Origin: Chitinivibrionales bacterium
Lineage (GTDB): Bacteria > Fibrobacterota > Chitinivibrionia > Chitinivibrionales > JANQEN01
Reading direction: 5' to 3'
Assembly (NCBI GenBank): GCA_028278335.1
Contig: JANQEN010000223.1
Location: forward strand, 1 to 41,398
DNA: 41,398 nt
Shown piece by piece: positions 8,719-16,581 of the stretch. The position numbers and the translations under genes were made by a program. The notes under the pieces were generated by a model. The model saw only the letters and a list, made by a program, of their open reading frames with translations, made no database searches and had not been told where the DNA came from. Position 1 is the stretch's first letter; each line of letters starts with the position of its first letter.

Positions 8719-9324
8719 ATGAAGAGAGAGGCGGTTGTCATTGTTGGGATGCTTGAGCCCTACACTGCTGATATTGACGCAGATATTTGGGGGGTGAATA
8801 GGTGTTATAAGCATCAAGAGAAGCTTGATAGGCTTTATTTCCTTGACAACCTTGATGTTTTTGAACCGGAATTTGCCGAGAGTGTAAATGCTCTTGGGAT
8901 TCCGGTTTTTTGTCAAAAACATTATGAAGAAATTGAGCAAAGTAGGCCTTATCCGTTGGATGAGGTGTTGCAAGCGTTTGGCGTGTCTTATTTCACGTCT
9001 ACGATTGCTTACATGATGGCCCATGCCATAAAAGAAGGATACAAGAAAATAGTGTTGCACCAGATTCTTAGTTATCCACATGCGCCGGATTACATGGACC
9101 AAAAACCATGTTTAGATTTTTGGTCTGGCATAGCTATTGCTAAGGGTGTGCAAATTGTTGTTACTGGTAGCGGAAGTATATGCAAGCCGTTTCCATGGCA
9201 GGCCCAGAGATATGGGTATGAGAAAGATAGAATGATGATAAAGCATCTCATGAGCAAGGGGATGACTTTACAGCCTATGAGTAGCGATGCAGAAAGGGTC
9301 TTCCCCAATGCCGTATCAGCCTAG
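8719..9324 (+). CDS. Rossmann-like protein (MptE/DUF115-like) in the head operon
   Basis: 201 residues. It opens with a strand, glycine and Asp-rich pattern (AVVIVGMLEPYTADIDAD, IWGVNRCYK), then DRLYFLDNLDVF, SYFTSTIAYMMAHAIKEGYKKIVLHQI and GVQIVVTGSGSICKPF. Similar proteins recur between head genes of many phages and resemble the DUF115/MptE fold, which suggests a nucleotide or sugar-binding enzyme. The enzymatic role is inference; none is established. Confidence 0.5.
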   Translation: MKREAVVIVGMLEPYTADIDADIWGVNRCYKHQEKLDRLYFLDNLDVFEPEFAESVNALGIPVFCQKHYEEIEQSRPYPLDEVLQAFGVSYFTSTIAYMMAHAIKEGYKKIVLHQILSYPHAPDYMDQKPCLDFWSGIAIAKGVQIVVTGSGSICKPFPWQAQRYGYEKDRMMIKHLMSKGMTLQPMSSDAERVFPNAVSA

Positions 9325-9907
9325 AAGAACATGGAAGATTGTTACAGAGCCACAGAGTGAGCCTGTAACTCTTGCTGAAGCTAAAGCTAATCTTAGTGTG
9401 GATTTCACAGATGATGACTCAATGATTGAGGATTTAATTGTGGCTACACGTGAAGATGCCGAATTATTTACCAGAAGGGGATTTATTACCCAGACATGGG
9501 ATTTGTTTTTGGAATGTTTCCCCAGTAATGATTTTAGGGATGAGATCGAGATACCTATTAATCCGTTGCAGTCCGTTACATCTGTGAAGTATTTAGATAC
9601 AGATGGCGTTCAACAGACTATGGCGGTTTCTGATTACATTGTGGATACATCTAGTGAGCCTGCACGTATTAGGCCAGCCTATAACACATCTTGGCCATCT
9701 ACTAGGGACCAGATGAATGCGGTGGAGGTTCGTTTTGTTGCTGGATATGGGGATGCTACTGATGTACCAAAGGCCATCAAGGCGGCCATAAACATGCATG
9801 TAGCGGGTTTGTATGATCATAGAGAGGCAGTCACCGATATAAAGGTGGAAGACAATCCAGCGGCTTCTAGGCTGCTTTGGAAGCATAGGATTTTGGAGAG
9901 CTTCTAA
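9308..9907 (+). CDS. Head-tail connector, gp6-like (adaptor)
   Basis: 200 residues from ATG 9308. This start is preferred over ATG 9287 because AGAAAGGG lies about nine bases upstream. Family signatures are EPVTLAEAKANLSVDFTDDD, IEDLIVATREDAELFTRRG, TQTWDLFLECFP, the PINPLQSVTSVKYLDTDG strand and AVEVRFVAGYGDATDVPKAI. The protein forms the ring that docks under the portal. It overlaps the previous gene by 17 bases and ends one base before the next start. Confidence 0.88.
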   Translation: MPYQPRRTWKIVTEPQSEPVTLAEAKANLSVDFTDDDSMIEDLIVATREDAELFTRRGFITQTWDLFLECFPSNDFRDEIEIPINPLQSVTSVKYLDTDGVQQTMAVSDYIVDTSSEPARIRPAYNTSWPSTRDQMNAVEVRFVAGYGDATDVPKAIKAAINMHVAGLYDHREAVTDIKVEDNPAASRLLWKHRILESF

Positions 9908-10257
9908 TGAAACGGTATGTGATAAATGCAGGCCGTTTGCGCCAAAAGGTAACTGTTCAGAAACGTACTGAAAAGCAGAATAGGGACGGTGATGTGCAGG
10001 GTTGTTGGGTTGATCAAGAGACTAGAAGAGCCGCTATTTTGCCTTTAAGTGGCAATGAGGTCTTTGAGTCTGACCAGACTGATGCCAGATTGAAGCTTAG
10101 GGTAGTTATGCGTGCTCAGGGCCTTACTTTGACTGAGGACATGCGCTTGAAGTATGGAACACGCATATTGAATATCACTAGCGTTATGAATATTGAGGAG
10201 CGTGGCAGAAAGATTGTGGCCATGTGTACAGAAGATACAACCAACGAGGATGGATAA
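9907..10257 (+). CDS. Head closure protein (SPP1 gp16 / head-tail joining family)
   Basis: 116 residues with the head-tail joining pattern: AGRLRQKVTVQKRTEKQNRDGDVQGCW, then RRAAILPLSGNEVFESDQ and RILNITSVMNIEERGRKIVAMC. These proteins close the connector channel and receive the tail. The start codon follows the connector gene by overlapping its stop (TAATGA). Confidence 0.88.
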   Translation: MKRYVINAGRLRQKVTVQKRTEKQNRDGDVQGCWVDQETRRAAILPLSGNEVFESDQTDARLKLRVVMRAQGLTLTEDMRLKYGTRILNITSVMNIEERGRKIVAMCTEDTTNEDG

Positions 10258-10259
10258 TT

Positions 10260-10544
10260 ATGGCCAATAAAATACATCCCAACCATGATCCAGACAGAAT
10301 GTGGATAAAGAAAGTGCCGCATTCTGGCATTGACCAAGATTTTGTAGATGCTTGTTTAGCTGATGATAATGTGCATACATCTTATCAGGCTCCTAGTGAA
10401 TTTACTGTATGCCCTTTTGGTTTTACTATTGTAAAGGGTGTAAAGCCTATACCCGCTTTTGTTTCGTCATTTGAGTCTATTACACTTGATGAGGCTAGGG
10501 CTTGGGCAAGGACCATTGTGTCCCCTAATGAGGATATGGCGTAA
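10260..10544 (+). CDS. Unknown small protein in the neck region
   Basis: 94 residues from ATG 10260, chosen because GAGGATGG lies about ten bases upstream; an in-frame ATG at 10224 lies inside the previous gene. The sequence (MANKIHPNHDPDRMWIKKVPHSGIDQ...) has no recognised domain. It shares its last base with the next start codon, so it belongs to the same translated unit. Confidence 0.6.
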   Translation: MANKIHPNHDPDRMWIKKVPHSGIDQDFVDACLADDNVHTSYQAPSEFTVCPFGFTIVKGVKPIPAFVSSFESITLDEARAWARTIVSPNEDMA

Positions 10545-11353
10545 TGGCTCTCTTGAATATTTCAAATTCAGTATTGGGTGATGGTTCTGACGAGCGGATG
10601 ACTGTTGGTTTAAGTGGCTCTGAGACATACAACATTACTTTGACTGATGATTATTTTATTAGTACTTGGGTTAAGTCTACTGTAAGTGCTGGTGCTAATG
10701 AGTTTTTATATGGGATACATAAAGCCGGTAGTAGCTCTTTTAATGGTGAAGTTTATCTTATGATCAATTCTTCTGGAGTGGCACGGTTTGTAACAACACA
10801 GACAGGTTCAAATACTATTGTACTTGGTACTACAAATATTTCTAATGACAGTACATGGCATCATATAATGGGTGTGTGGAATCAAGGTGCTGTTACTGTT
10901 TGGGTTGATGGCGTGCAGGAGGGTAGTGGTACGGCTACTCAAAATGGGGCTATACAAACATCTAAATATGCTGTCAGTGCGTTTGCATATGTTTTTGGCG
11001 GTGTTCCATCTAATGTGTTTACGGGTAACCTTACACATTGTGTGTTTGGTAATGGCTGGTCTGATTCTAGTGTAGCTGATTTAGTGGCTAGACATTACAA
11101 CCATAGAAACCCTATTGATATTACTTCCGATTCAGATATCAAGCAATGGTATCAAATGCCTGGTGTTGCTACGCCTACTTCTACTGCGCAGTTTGGTATA
11201 AACACACAAGGCAATGAGGCTAATATGGTTGCCACTAACTTTGAGCTAGCAGATGCTGTGTCCGATTTTCCTGTTGGTTCAATTCCTGTTTCTGCTGCTG
11301 GTAAAGGTAGTACGAAATTGTCATATGCAAAGATGGGGTTTGGCCGTGGCTAG
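10544..11353 (+). CDS. Concanavalin-A/LamG-like lectin-fold protein
   Basis: 269 residues. The pattern FISTWVKSTVSAGANEFLYG, GEVYLMINSSG, WHHIMGVWNQGAVTVWVDGVQ, FGGVPSNVFTGNL and NGWSDSSVADLVARHYN is typical of LamG-type jelly-roll domains that bind carbohydrate. It is clearly related to the N-terminal part of the protein at 11665-12855: both share WxDxxxxDLxxRxYN, PGVxxPT, FG and a final DFPV/DYPV. It probably decorates the neck or tail top and may bind host surface glycans; this is inference. Confidence 0.7.
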   Translation: MALLNISNSVLGDGSDERMTVGLSGSETYNITLTDDYFISTWVKSTVSAGANEFLYGIHKAGSSSFNGEVYLMINSSGVARFVTTQTGSNTIVLGTTNISNDSTWHHIMGVWNQGAVTVWVDGVQEGSGTATQNGAIQTSKYAVSAFAYVFGGVPSNVFTGNLTHCVFGNGWSDSSVADLVARHYNHRNPIDITSDSDIKQWYQMPGVATPTSTAQFGINTQGNEANMVATNFELADAVSDFPVGSIPVSAAGKGSTKLSYAKMGFGRG

Positions 11354-11678
11354 TGATGAGCGTTATTTTGAAGTTGCCTTAGATGATCTACAAGAGATGG
11401 TAGGTATCTATGGTTTTGACGCTGATGGTGTGCATAGCTGTTGTAATCAGTATGAGCATTTTAGAGCACCTTCTTATACAGATGAGAACAAGGTTTATTT
11501 GGTTGCTAAAAGACTTACTGAAGATATTTTCTTTTTGCAATGCCCTAGTGATGTAAATCCAAAAGATATTTATCCTAATGCTGTTGAATACACAAAAGAG
11601 GATGCTGGCGCTTTATTGTCTGGCCCTCTTTATGTTGACCATAGTTTGATGCCGGAGGGTTTAAGTGTCTGGCTATAG
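11346..11678 (+). CDS. Unknown protein between the two lectin-like proteins
   Basis: About 110 residues from GTG 11346; ATG 11325 in the same frame is an alternative. GTG is favoured because it overlaps the previous stop and GATGGGG lies upstream. Sequence: SDERYFEVALDDLQEMVGIY..., ending LMPEGLSVWL, with a pair of cysteines (HSCC) near residue 31. No family recognised. Its end overlaps the next GTG start by 14 bases. Confidence 0.6.
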   Translation: MASDERYFEVALDDLQEMVGIYGFDADGVHSCCNQYEHFRAPSYTDENKVYLVAKRLTEDIFFLQCPSDVNPKDIYPNAVEYTKEDAGALLSGPLYVDHSLMPEGLSVWL

Positions 11679-12855
11679 TTTAACATTTGATGGTGTAAAT
11701 AAGTTTTTATCTACACGTGATTCAGTTACAGGTGGTAATACTTCCGGTCACTTTTCTGGTGAAGGGGATATTATGTCTCCTACAGGTAAGGGTTATATGG
11801 TTGCATGGATTAAAAGCCCTAGTATCGTTTCTGGCTCATCCGGTGGTGTGTTTATATTAAATCGTTCAGCTATAGGCGCCCCTAATTGTGATATGGGTAT
11901 TTTTTATAATGATGTTACTAAGGGCGTTTCGTTTTTTGTTCCAGATGGTTCTAGTAGCACCGCTGTATCAGGCTCCATAGATGTTACTGGTGATGATTGG
12001 AAAATGGTTTTAGGTGTTGTCAATGGATCAAATATCAGTGTATATGTGAATAACGTAAAAGATGCAACCATTGCCAGAGCTGGAGGTGGCGGTTTTATGG
12101 ACCCAGATGGCTACTGGTCTGTAGGCGCAATTGATTCTCTTGGTATTGGTCCTCTTATTCCTTACAAGGGTCAAATTACTGAGTGTGCATGCGCAAATGC
12201 ATGGACAGATGAAACAGAGCAGGATTTAGCTGATAGATTGTACAATCTAGGTACTCCGCTTGATTTATGCGATGAGGCAGAAGTTTATTTTCCATCACCA
12301 GGTGTATGCCCACCAACCACTGTAAATGATTTTGGTGTGGAGGCTAGTGTAAATGACATTAGATATATGCTTCAAAGAAACATGGTCATTGGTGATTCTA
12401 CTGCTGATTATCCAGTGGCAGATATTGAGGCTCATAATGTAGGTGCTGGCCTAAAGATTCGTCTTGAGAGCAATACAAACATCACTTTTCTTGTTGGTGA
12501 TAGGATATATCCAGGTGTGGCACCCACAAGTGCAAAGCTACCTTATATTACATATGAACAAATATCTAATCCTACCACAAGGCATATGACTGCTGCCTCT
12601 AAGCCGTCTAGAGCAACTTATCAGATAAATTGCTGGGCTGAAACAAGAAACAAGGCATTTAGGGTTGCTGATTCTGTTAGGGAGGCTATAGACGGTTTTC
12701 TCCGTGGCAAATGGGGCGTTGTTGATGTTACATCGGTAACGATAAAAAATGTTAGAGATGATTTTAATAAGCCTGATGATGGCAGCCAAGATGGTACACA
12801 TAGACGTATGGTCGATGTGGATATTTGGCATGAGAGATCGGTGCCAACGTTCTAA
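11665..12855 (+). CDS. Fusion of a LamG-like domain with a tail terminator (DUF3168-like)
   Basis: 396 residues from GTG 11665, which follows a clear GGAGGG. Residues 1 to ~250 form a concanavalin-like jelly roll (YSLTFDGVNKFLS, GYMVAWIKSPS, ISVYVNNVKDATI, WTDETEQDLADRLYN). Residues ~265-396 match DUF3168 tail terminators: VGDRIYPGVAPTSAKLPYIT, YQINCWAETRNKAFRVADSVREAI, and a C-terminal MVDVDIWHE strand. Tail terminators cap the tail tube and are normally about 130 residues alone, so the lectin-like extension is unusual. Confidence 0.75.
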   Translation: MSGYSLTFDGVNKFLSTRDSVTGGNTSGHFSGEGDIMSPTGKGYMVAWIKSPSIVSGSSGGVFILNRSAIGAPNCDMGIFYNDVTKGVSFFVPDGSSSTAVSGSIDVTGDDWKMVLGVVNGSNISVYVNNVKDATIARAGGGGFMDPDGYWSVGAIDSLGIGPLIPYKGQITECACANAWTDETEQDLADRLYNLGTPLDLCDEAEVYFPSPGVCPPTTVNDFGVEASVNDIRYMLQRNMVIGDSTADYPVADIEAHNVGAGLKIRLESNTNITFLVGDRIYPGVAPTSAKLPYITYEQISNPTTRHMTAASKPSRATYQINCWAETRNKAFRVADSVREAIDGFLRGKWGVVDVTSVTIKNVRDDFNKPDDGSQDGTHRRMVDVDIWHERSVPTF

Positions 12856-13343
12856 TGGCTACAAATGCAAGCATAGATTTATCACTTATAGGTGATAAGG
12901 AGCTGAGAAAGGCTTTTAAGAAAATGCCTCTTACTTTTAGGCGTAGGATTTTAAGGAAGGCATTTAAAGAAGTTGCTGCTGATATATTGCAGGACGCTAG
13001 GAGCCTTGTACCTGTTAGTGCGGATGATCAGCGTAAACGCGGTGGTATGCATTTGAGAGATACTCTGAAGATAGAGAATTTAAAAAGGACTAAGGGTAAA
13101 AAAATAGGTGTTATTGTTGTTACTGGGACAAGGGAAGAGCTTGGCATTGATCCAGAAGACAAATACTACTATCCGGCAGCTATTGAACTTGGTACAGACA
13201 AGACGTCTGTTCAGTCATTTTTACGGGCTGCTCTAGAAATAAATAGAGGGCCAGGATTAATAAAAATTAACACAACAATTAGAAAAGGTCTTGATAGAGC
13301 AGCTAAGAGGGCTGCAAGAAAAAAGGCTAAGAAGAAAAGATAA
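12855..13343 (+). CDS. HK97 gp10-like tail/neck protein
   Basis: 162 residues. The pattern DKELRKAFKKMPLTFRRRIL followed by RKAFKEVAADILQDARSLVP, HLRDTLKI and YYPAAIELGT fits the HK97-gp10-like family found at the head-tail junction. The C-terminus is very basic (RAAKRAARKKAKKKR). Order differs from many phages: here it follows the tail terminator rather than preceding it. The start codon overlaps the preceding stop. Confidence 0.85.
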   Translation: MATNASIDLSLIGDKELRKAFKKMPLTFRRRILRKAFKEVAADILQDARSLVPVSADDQRKRGGMHLRDTLKIENLKRTKGKKIGVIVVTGTREELGIDPEDKYYYPAAIELGTDKTSVQSFLRAALEINRGPGLIKINTTIRKGLDRAAKRAARKKAKKKR

Positions 13344-13361
13344 TTTAGAAAGGATAAAAAA

Positions 13362-13796
13362 ATGGCGGGTGCTAATGTAGATGTATCAACCGGTCTAACT
13401 TTGACATTTGGAACAACTGGTTTTAGTATGGAGATTACCAGTGTCAATTGGACTGGTGCTAGTCGTGAGCCGAAAGCTACGAGTCATATGGGAACCGCGG
13501 CCCCAAGTGCTGGTCAAACGGGTAACATGACTTTCATACCAGGTGATTTGTCTGATCCAGGCGAGTTACAGTTTACAGGACATTTCAAAACAAATGAACA
13601 ACCTCCTTTGGATTCTGCTGCTGAAACTGTTACACTTACATGGCCGTTAGCTGCTGGTGATGCAACAAACGCCACATTGGCTGGTACTGGGTTTATGACC
13701 AGTTTTGATGTAACGGCTGATTTGGATGAAGTTATGGAGGCTAGTGGGTCTGTGAAGTTTTCAGGCAACCTAACTTGGACAGATTCAACCACGTAA
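13362..13796 (+). CDS. Major tail tube protein
   Basis: 144 residues, beta-rich, with strong ribosome binding site GAAAGGA. The pattern LTFGTTGFSMEITSVNWTG, PGDLSDPGELQFTGHF, ETVTLTWPL, GTGFMTSFDVTADLDEVMEA and a final SGNLTWTDS matches small siphovirus tail tube proteins. Its place directly before the G/GT chaperones and tape measure supports this. Confidence 0.85.
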   Translation: MAGANVDVSTGLTLTFGTTGFSMEITSVNWTGASREPKATSHMGTAAPSAGQTGNMTFIPGDLSDPGELQFTGHFKTNEQPPLDSAAETVTLTWPLAAGDATNATLAGTGFMTSFDVTADLDEVMEASGSVKFSGNLTWTDSTT

Positions 13797-13798
13797 TT

Positions 13799-14005
13799 AT
13801 GAAGCTGACTAAAGTTAGAGTCTTGTACTCAAGAAATAGATTAGGTCACAGGGGTGATGTGATAAACGTCACCCCAGATCGGCTTAAATCTTTGCTGGAT
13901 GCTGGACTTGTAGAAAAGATAGAGCAAACAAAAAAATCAGATTCAAAGTCTGATAAACAAAAGAGAGAGGGAAAGAATGGGTTTAACAAAGGATCAGATA
14001 CTTAA
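13799..14005 (+). CDS. Small protein related to the one at 8506
   Basis: 68 residues from ATG 13799. The segment HRGDVINVTPDRLKSLLDAGLVEKI resembles KAGEVVEVSPDNKALLERLVERGKARI at 8506-8712, and both end in a Lys-rich tail. This suggests an SH3-like or small barrel domain duplicated within the structural operon. Function unknown. It overlaps the next gene by 29 bases. Confidence 0.6.
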   Translation: MKLTKVRVLYSRNRLGHRGDVINVTPDRLKSLLDAGLVEKIEQTKKSDSKSDKQKREGKNGFNKGSDT

Positions 14006-14351
14006 TGCAGATGACGTGCATGTAAAAAAGTTGAGTATTCCCAAGTGGGGTGGCGATGTTTATATAAAAATGTTGTCAGCTAAAGAACGAGATTGTTGGG
14101 AGTCACTTTGCTTGAAAGTTGGTCAATGCCTTAAGAACGGTGATTTTAATGACTATGCTAATCTTAGTGTAAAAGCTACTTTGGCATTTTATAGTTTGTG
14201 TGATGAGCATGGCAATAGGTTGTTTAATGATCCTTCTGACATTGAAAAGCTTAATGACAAATCCGGTGCTGTTTTAGATTATATTTCTGATGAAGCACAG
14301 GCGTTTAGTCAAATATCTGATGAAGATATAGAAGAAATAGAAAAAAACTAA
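13977..14351 (+). CDS. Tail assembly chaperone, gpG-like
   Basis: 124 residues, acidic C-terminus (SDEDIEEIEKN). It lies between tail tube and tape measure, the fixed position of lambda-type G chaperones, which coat the tape measure during tail assembly. ATG 13977 follows GAGAGAGGG. The last sense codons are AAA-AAC just before TAA and form a slippery heptamer, so a fraction of ribosomes should make a 237-residue G-T fusion. Confidence 0.85.
   Translation: MGLTKDQILNADDVHVKKLSIPKWGGDVYIKMLSAKERDCWESLCLKVGQCLKNGDFNDYANLSVKATLAFYSLCDEHGNRLFNDPSDIEKLNDKSGAVLDYISDEAQAFSQISDEDIEEIEKN
14342..14348 (+). promoter_or_regulatory. Programmed -1 ribosomal frameshift site (A AAA AAC)
   Basis: In the gpG frame the bases read A-AAA-AAC with AAC as the last sense codon before TAA, a canonical X-XXY-YYZ slippery heptamer. 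Slipping back one base enters the frame CTA AGA GAG CGT, which is open to 14689 and encodes the gpT part. No obvious strong downstream stem was seen; the adjacent stop codon may itself act as the pause. Confidence 0.88.
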
Positions 14352-14368
14352 GAGAGCGTCCAGGCGAA

Positions 14369-14689
14369 TTGTTCAAAATGAAACTGGCTTTAGCATTAGG
14401 TATGACAGAGCAAGAAATGCTTGGGCGCATGAACTCAAGGGAGTATGCGAGATGGTTGGCTTTTTTTCGCATATTTCCTTTTCCTGAAGAAAGGGCAGAT
14501 TGGAGGGCGGCTATGCTGGCAACTGTTCAAGCTAATACTATGAGGGATAACAAGACAAGGCCCTACAAGATAAAAGATTTTCTTTTGGATTTTATTTCTG
14601 ATGTTAAAAAACAAACGCCTGAACAGATGAAAAACATTGTTAAGTTGTTTGTTAGGGTTCACAATTCCTCTAAAGCAGGTCGTGAATAA
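14369..14689 (+). CDS. Tail assembly chaperone T portion, made as a G-T frameshift fusion
   Basis: This frame has no convincing start of its own (TTG 14369 lacks a ribosome binding site) and is open from the slippery site. The fused sequence continues LRERPGELFKMKLALALGMT, then EQEMLGRMNSREYARWLAFF and FPFPEERADWRAAMLATVQA, the classic T-domain pattern. The T domain recruits the tail tube protein to the chaperone-coated tape measure. The full fusion runs from 13977 to 14689 with the reading frame changed at 14348. Confidence 0.85.
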   Translation: MFKMKLALALGMTEQEMLGRMNSREYARWLAFFRIFPFPEERADWRAAMLATVQANTMRDNKTRPYKIKDFLLDFISDVKKQTPEQMKNIVKLFVRVHNSSKAGRE

Positions 14690-16581
14690 TGGCAACTATA
14701 GGATCTTTGTCTGTCTCAATTTCTGCTACTACTAAGAAATTTGAGAAGGCCATGAAAAAGGCCAACAAAAAGATAGTTAAGTTTTCTACTTCGGTTCAGG
14801 AGTCAGCATTGAAGGTGGCTAAATTTGGCACGGCTCTTGGGGGTGTTGCCTTAGCTGGTCTTACTATTATGGTAAAAAAGCAACTTGATTTTATAGATGC
14901 TACAGCAAAGTTATCTGATAGGCTTGGCATAGCAACTGAGGATCTACAGAGGCTTAGGTTTGCTGCTGAAATTACAGGTGCGGGCACTGAGACTTTAGAT
15001 AAATCATTTGAGCAACTATCTAAAAGACTTGGTGAAGCTTCACAGGGTTTAGGTACTGGTAAGGATGGTTTAAAGGCTCTTGGTTTAGAGTTAAATACAT
15101 TGTTGGGTAAAAATCCAGCAGAACAATTTAAGATTATTGCAGAAGAGGTGGCTAATCTTGGTACTCAAGAAGAAAAAGTCGCTGTTGCAACTCAATTATT
15201 TGGTAGGTCTGGTGTTAGTCTTGTAAATACATTGGCTTTAGGTCGTAAAGGTATTGAGGAGCTTGGCCGAGAGCTAGATAAATTGGGTGGTTCATTTAGT
15301 CGTGTTGATGCTGCTAGGGTTGAAGCTGCAAATGATGCAATGCATAGATTAAGTGTTTTGTTTACCAGTATAACTCAAAGAGTGACAATTAAGCTTGCTC
15401 CTGTTATAGAACTTATAACTAATAGGGTTATAGATTTTGCAACTGAAGGCGAAGGGCTTGGGAAAAAATTAGAGCCTGTATTTGATATTATATCAAATGC
15501 TATTGTACATGTTATTAATACGTTTGATCAACTTAAGGCTGTTGTTCTTGAGGTGGCAGCGGCAATGGCTTTTGCTTTTGGCAAAATAACATTTGATTCT
15601 ACGTTAAAAGAGGTAGCAATAAATTTATCTAATATGGCTGACCAAGCAAAATGGGCTTTTGAGTCAGGCGAAAGAGGTAAGGCCTTTGCAAATGCATTAG
15701 ATGAGATAAAGAAAAAGTCTGAAGAAGCTTTAAAGGCAGCAGAAAAACTTAATAAAGAAACAAATAAGCTAAGTGCCGCAGAAAAGGCGGCGGCCACAGC
15801 GGCTCTTAAAAAGAGAAATGAATTAATGAAAGAGGGTGAGCGCTTAACTAAAGCAATGAGAACCCCAGCAGAAAAATTAAATGATGAAATTGAAAAATTA
15901 AATAAATTGATTGAAGTAGGCGCAATAAAACAGGAAGTATTTAATAGAAAATTTAATGAGCTTATCAAGGATCATACAGCAAATCTACCTAAACCATTTG
16001 AGAAGATGAAGGAGAAAATCAAAGAGGCTTTTGATGCAGCAAAAGAAAGACTAGATGATATGAAGTCAAGGGCAGCTCAAATATTTGAAGAGACTAGGAC
16101 TCCGGTTGAGAAAATAAGAAAAGAGATGAAAGAGCTTAATGAGTTATTCAATATGAAAGAAGCTGGGTTGGATGAAAGTGCTTTTGTAAGGAGAATGGCT
16201 GAGCTTAGAGAAAAACTCTCTGAGGCATTGAGAGACCCTCTTTCTGGATTTGCTCAAGGTCTTATTGATGAATTTAAAACGCCTGCTCAAAAATTAGAAG
16301 AAAGATTAGCAAAAATTGCTGAAGCATTTAAAAGGGGCTTGATAGATAAAGATATTTTTGAAAGAGCATCTAATGCTGCAAGGAAGGCTTTTGCAACAGC
16401 AAAGCCAGCTTTATCAGGTACTGCAAAAGAAGTTGTTCTGGGTAGGACTAGTGTTAAGGGGTTATCTAATAAAAGGAATAAAGAGGTATTTGACCCTCAA
16501 TTAAAAGAGACAAACCAAATTCTTACTAGAATTGAACGTCGGGGTTTTGGTAGAAGGGCAAATGTAGCGGTGGCACAATAA
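14689..16581 (+). CDS. Tape measure protein
   Basis: 630 residues, long and helical, starting MATIGSLSVSISATTKKFEK. A hydrophobic stretch at ~41-60 and the DATAKLSDRLGIATEDLQRL / LEQLSKRLGEA-type N-terminal domain are typical. The C-terminal half has three degenerate repeats that begin TPAEKL, TPVEKI and TPAQKL at residues ~392, 471 and 531, each followed by a coiled coil. Tape length sets tail length; 630 residues implies a short tail. No peptidoglycan hydrolase domain was seen. Confidence 0.92.
   Translation: MATIGSLSVSISATTKKFEKAMKKANKKIVKFSTSVQESALKVAKFGTALGGVALAGLTIMVKKQLDFIDATAKLSDRLGIATEDLQRLRFAAEITGAGTETLDKSFEQLSKRLGEASQGLGTGKDGLKALGLELNTLLGKNPAEQFKIIAEEVANLGTQEEKVAVATQLFGRSGVSLVNTLALGRKGIEELGRELDKLGGSFSRVDAARVEAANDAMHRLSVLFTSITQRVTIKLAPVIELITNRVIDFATEGEGLGKKLEPVFDIISNAIVHVINTFDQLKAVVLEVAAAMAFAFGKITFDSTLKEVAINLSNMADQAKWAFESGERGKAFANALDEIKKKSEEALKAAEKLNKETNKLSAAEKAAATAALKKRNELMKEGERLTKAMRTPAEKLNDEIEKLNKLIEVGAIKQEVFNRKFNELIKDHTANLPKPFEKMKEKIKEAFDAAKERLDDMKSRAAQIFEETRTPVEKIRKEMKELNELFNMKEAGLDESAFVRRMAELREKLSEALRDPLSGFAQGLIDEFKTPAQKLEERLAKIAEAFKRGLIDKDIFERASNAARKAFATAKPALSGTAKEVVLGRTSVKGLSNKRNKEVFDPQLKETNQILTRIERRGFGRRANVAVAQ

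Noticed and set aside
15528..15968. 146-codon reverse frame opposite the tape measure gene
   Set aside because: Composition is that of antisense to a Lys/Glu/Ala-rich coiled coil (runs of Ser, Phe and Ala); no ribosome binding site.
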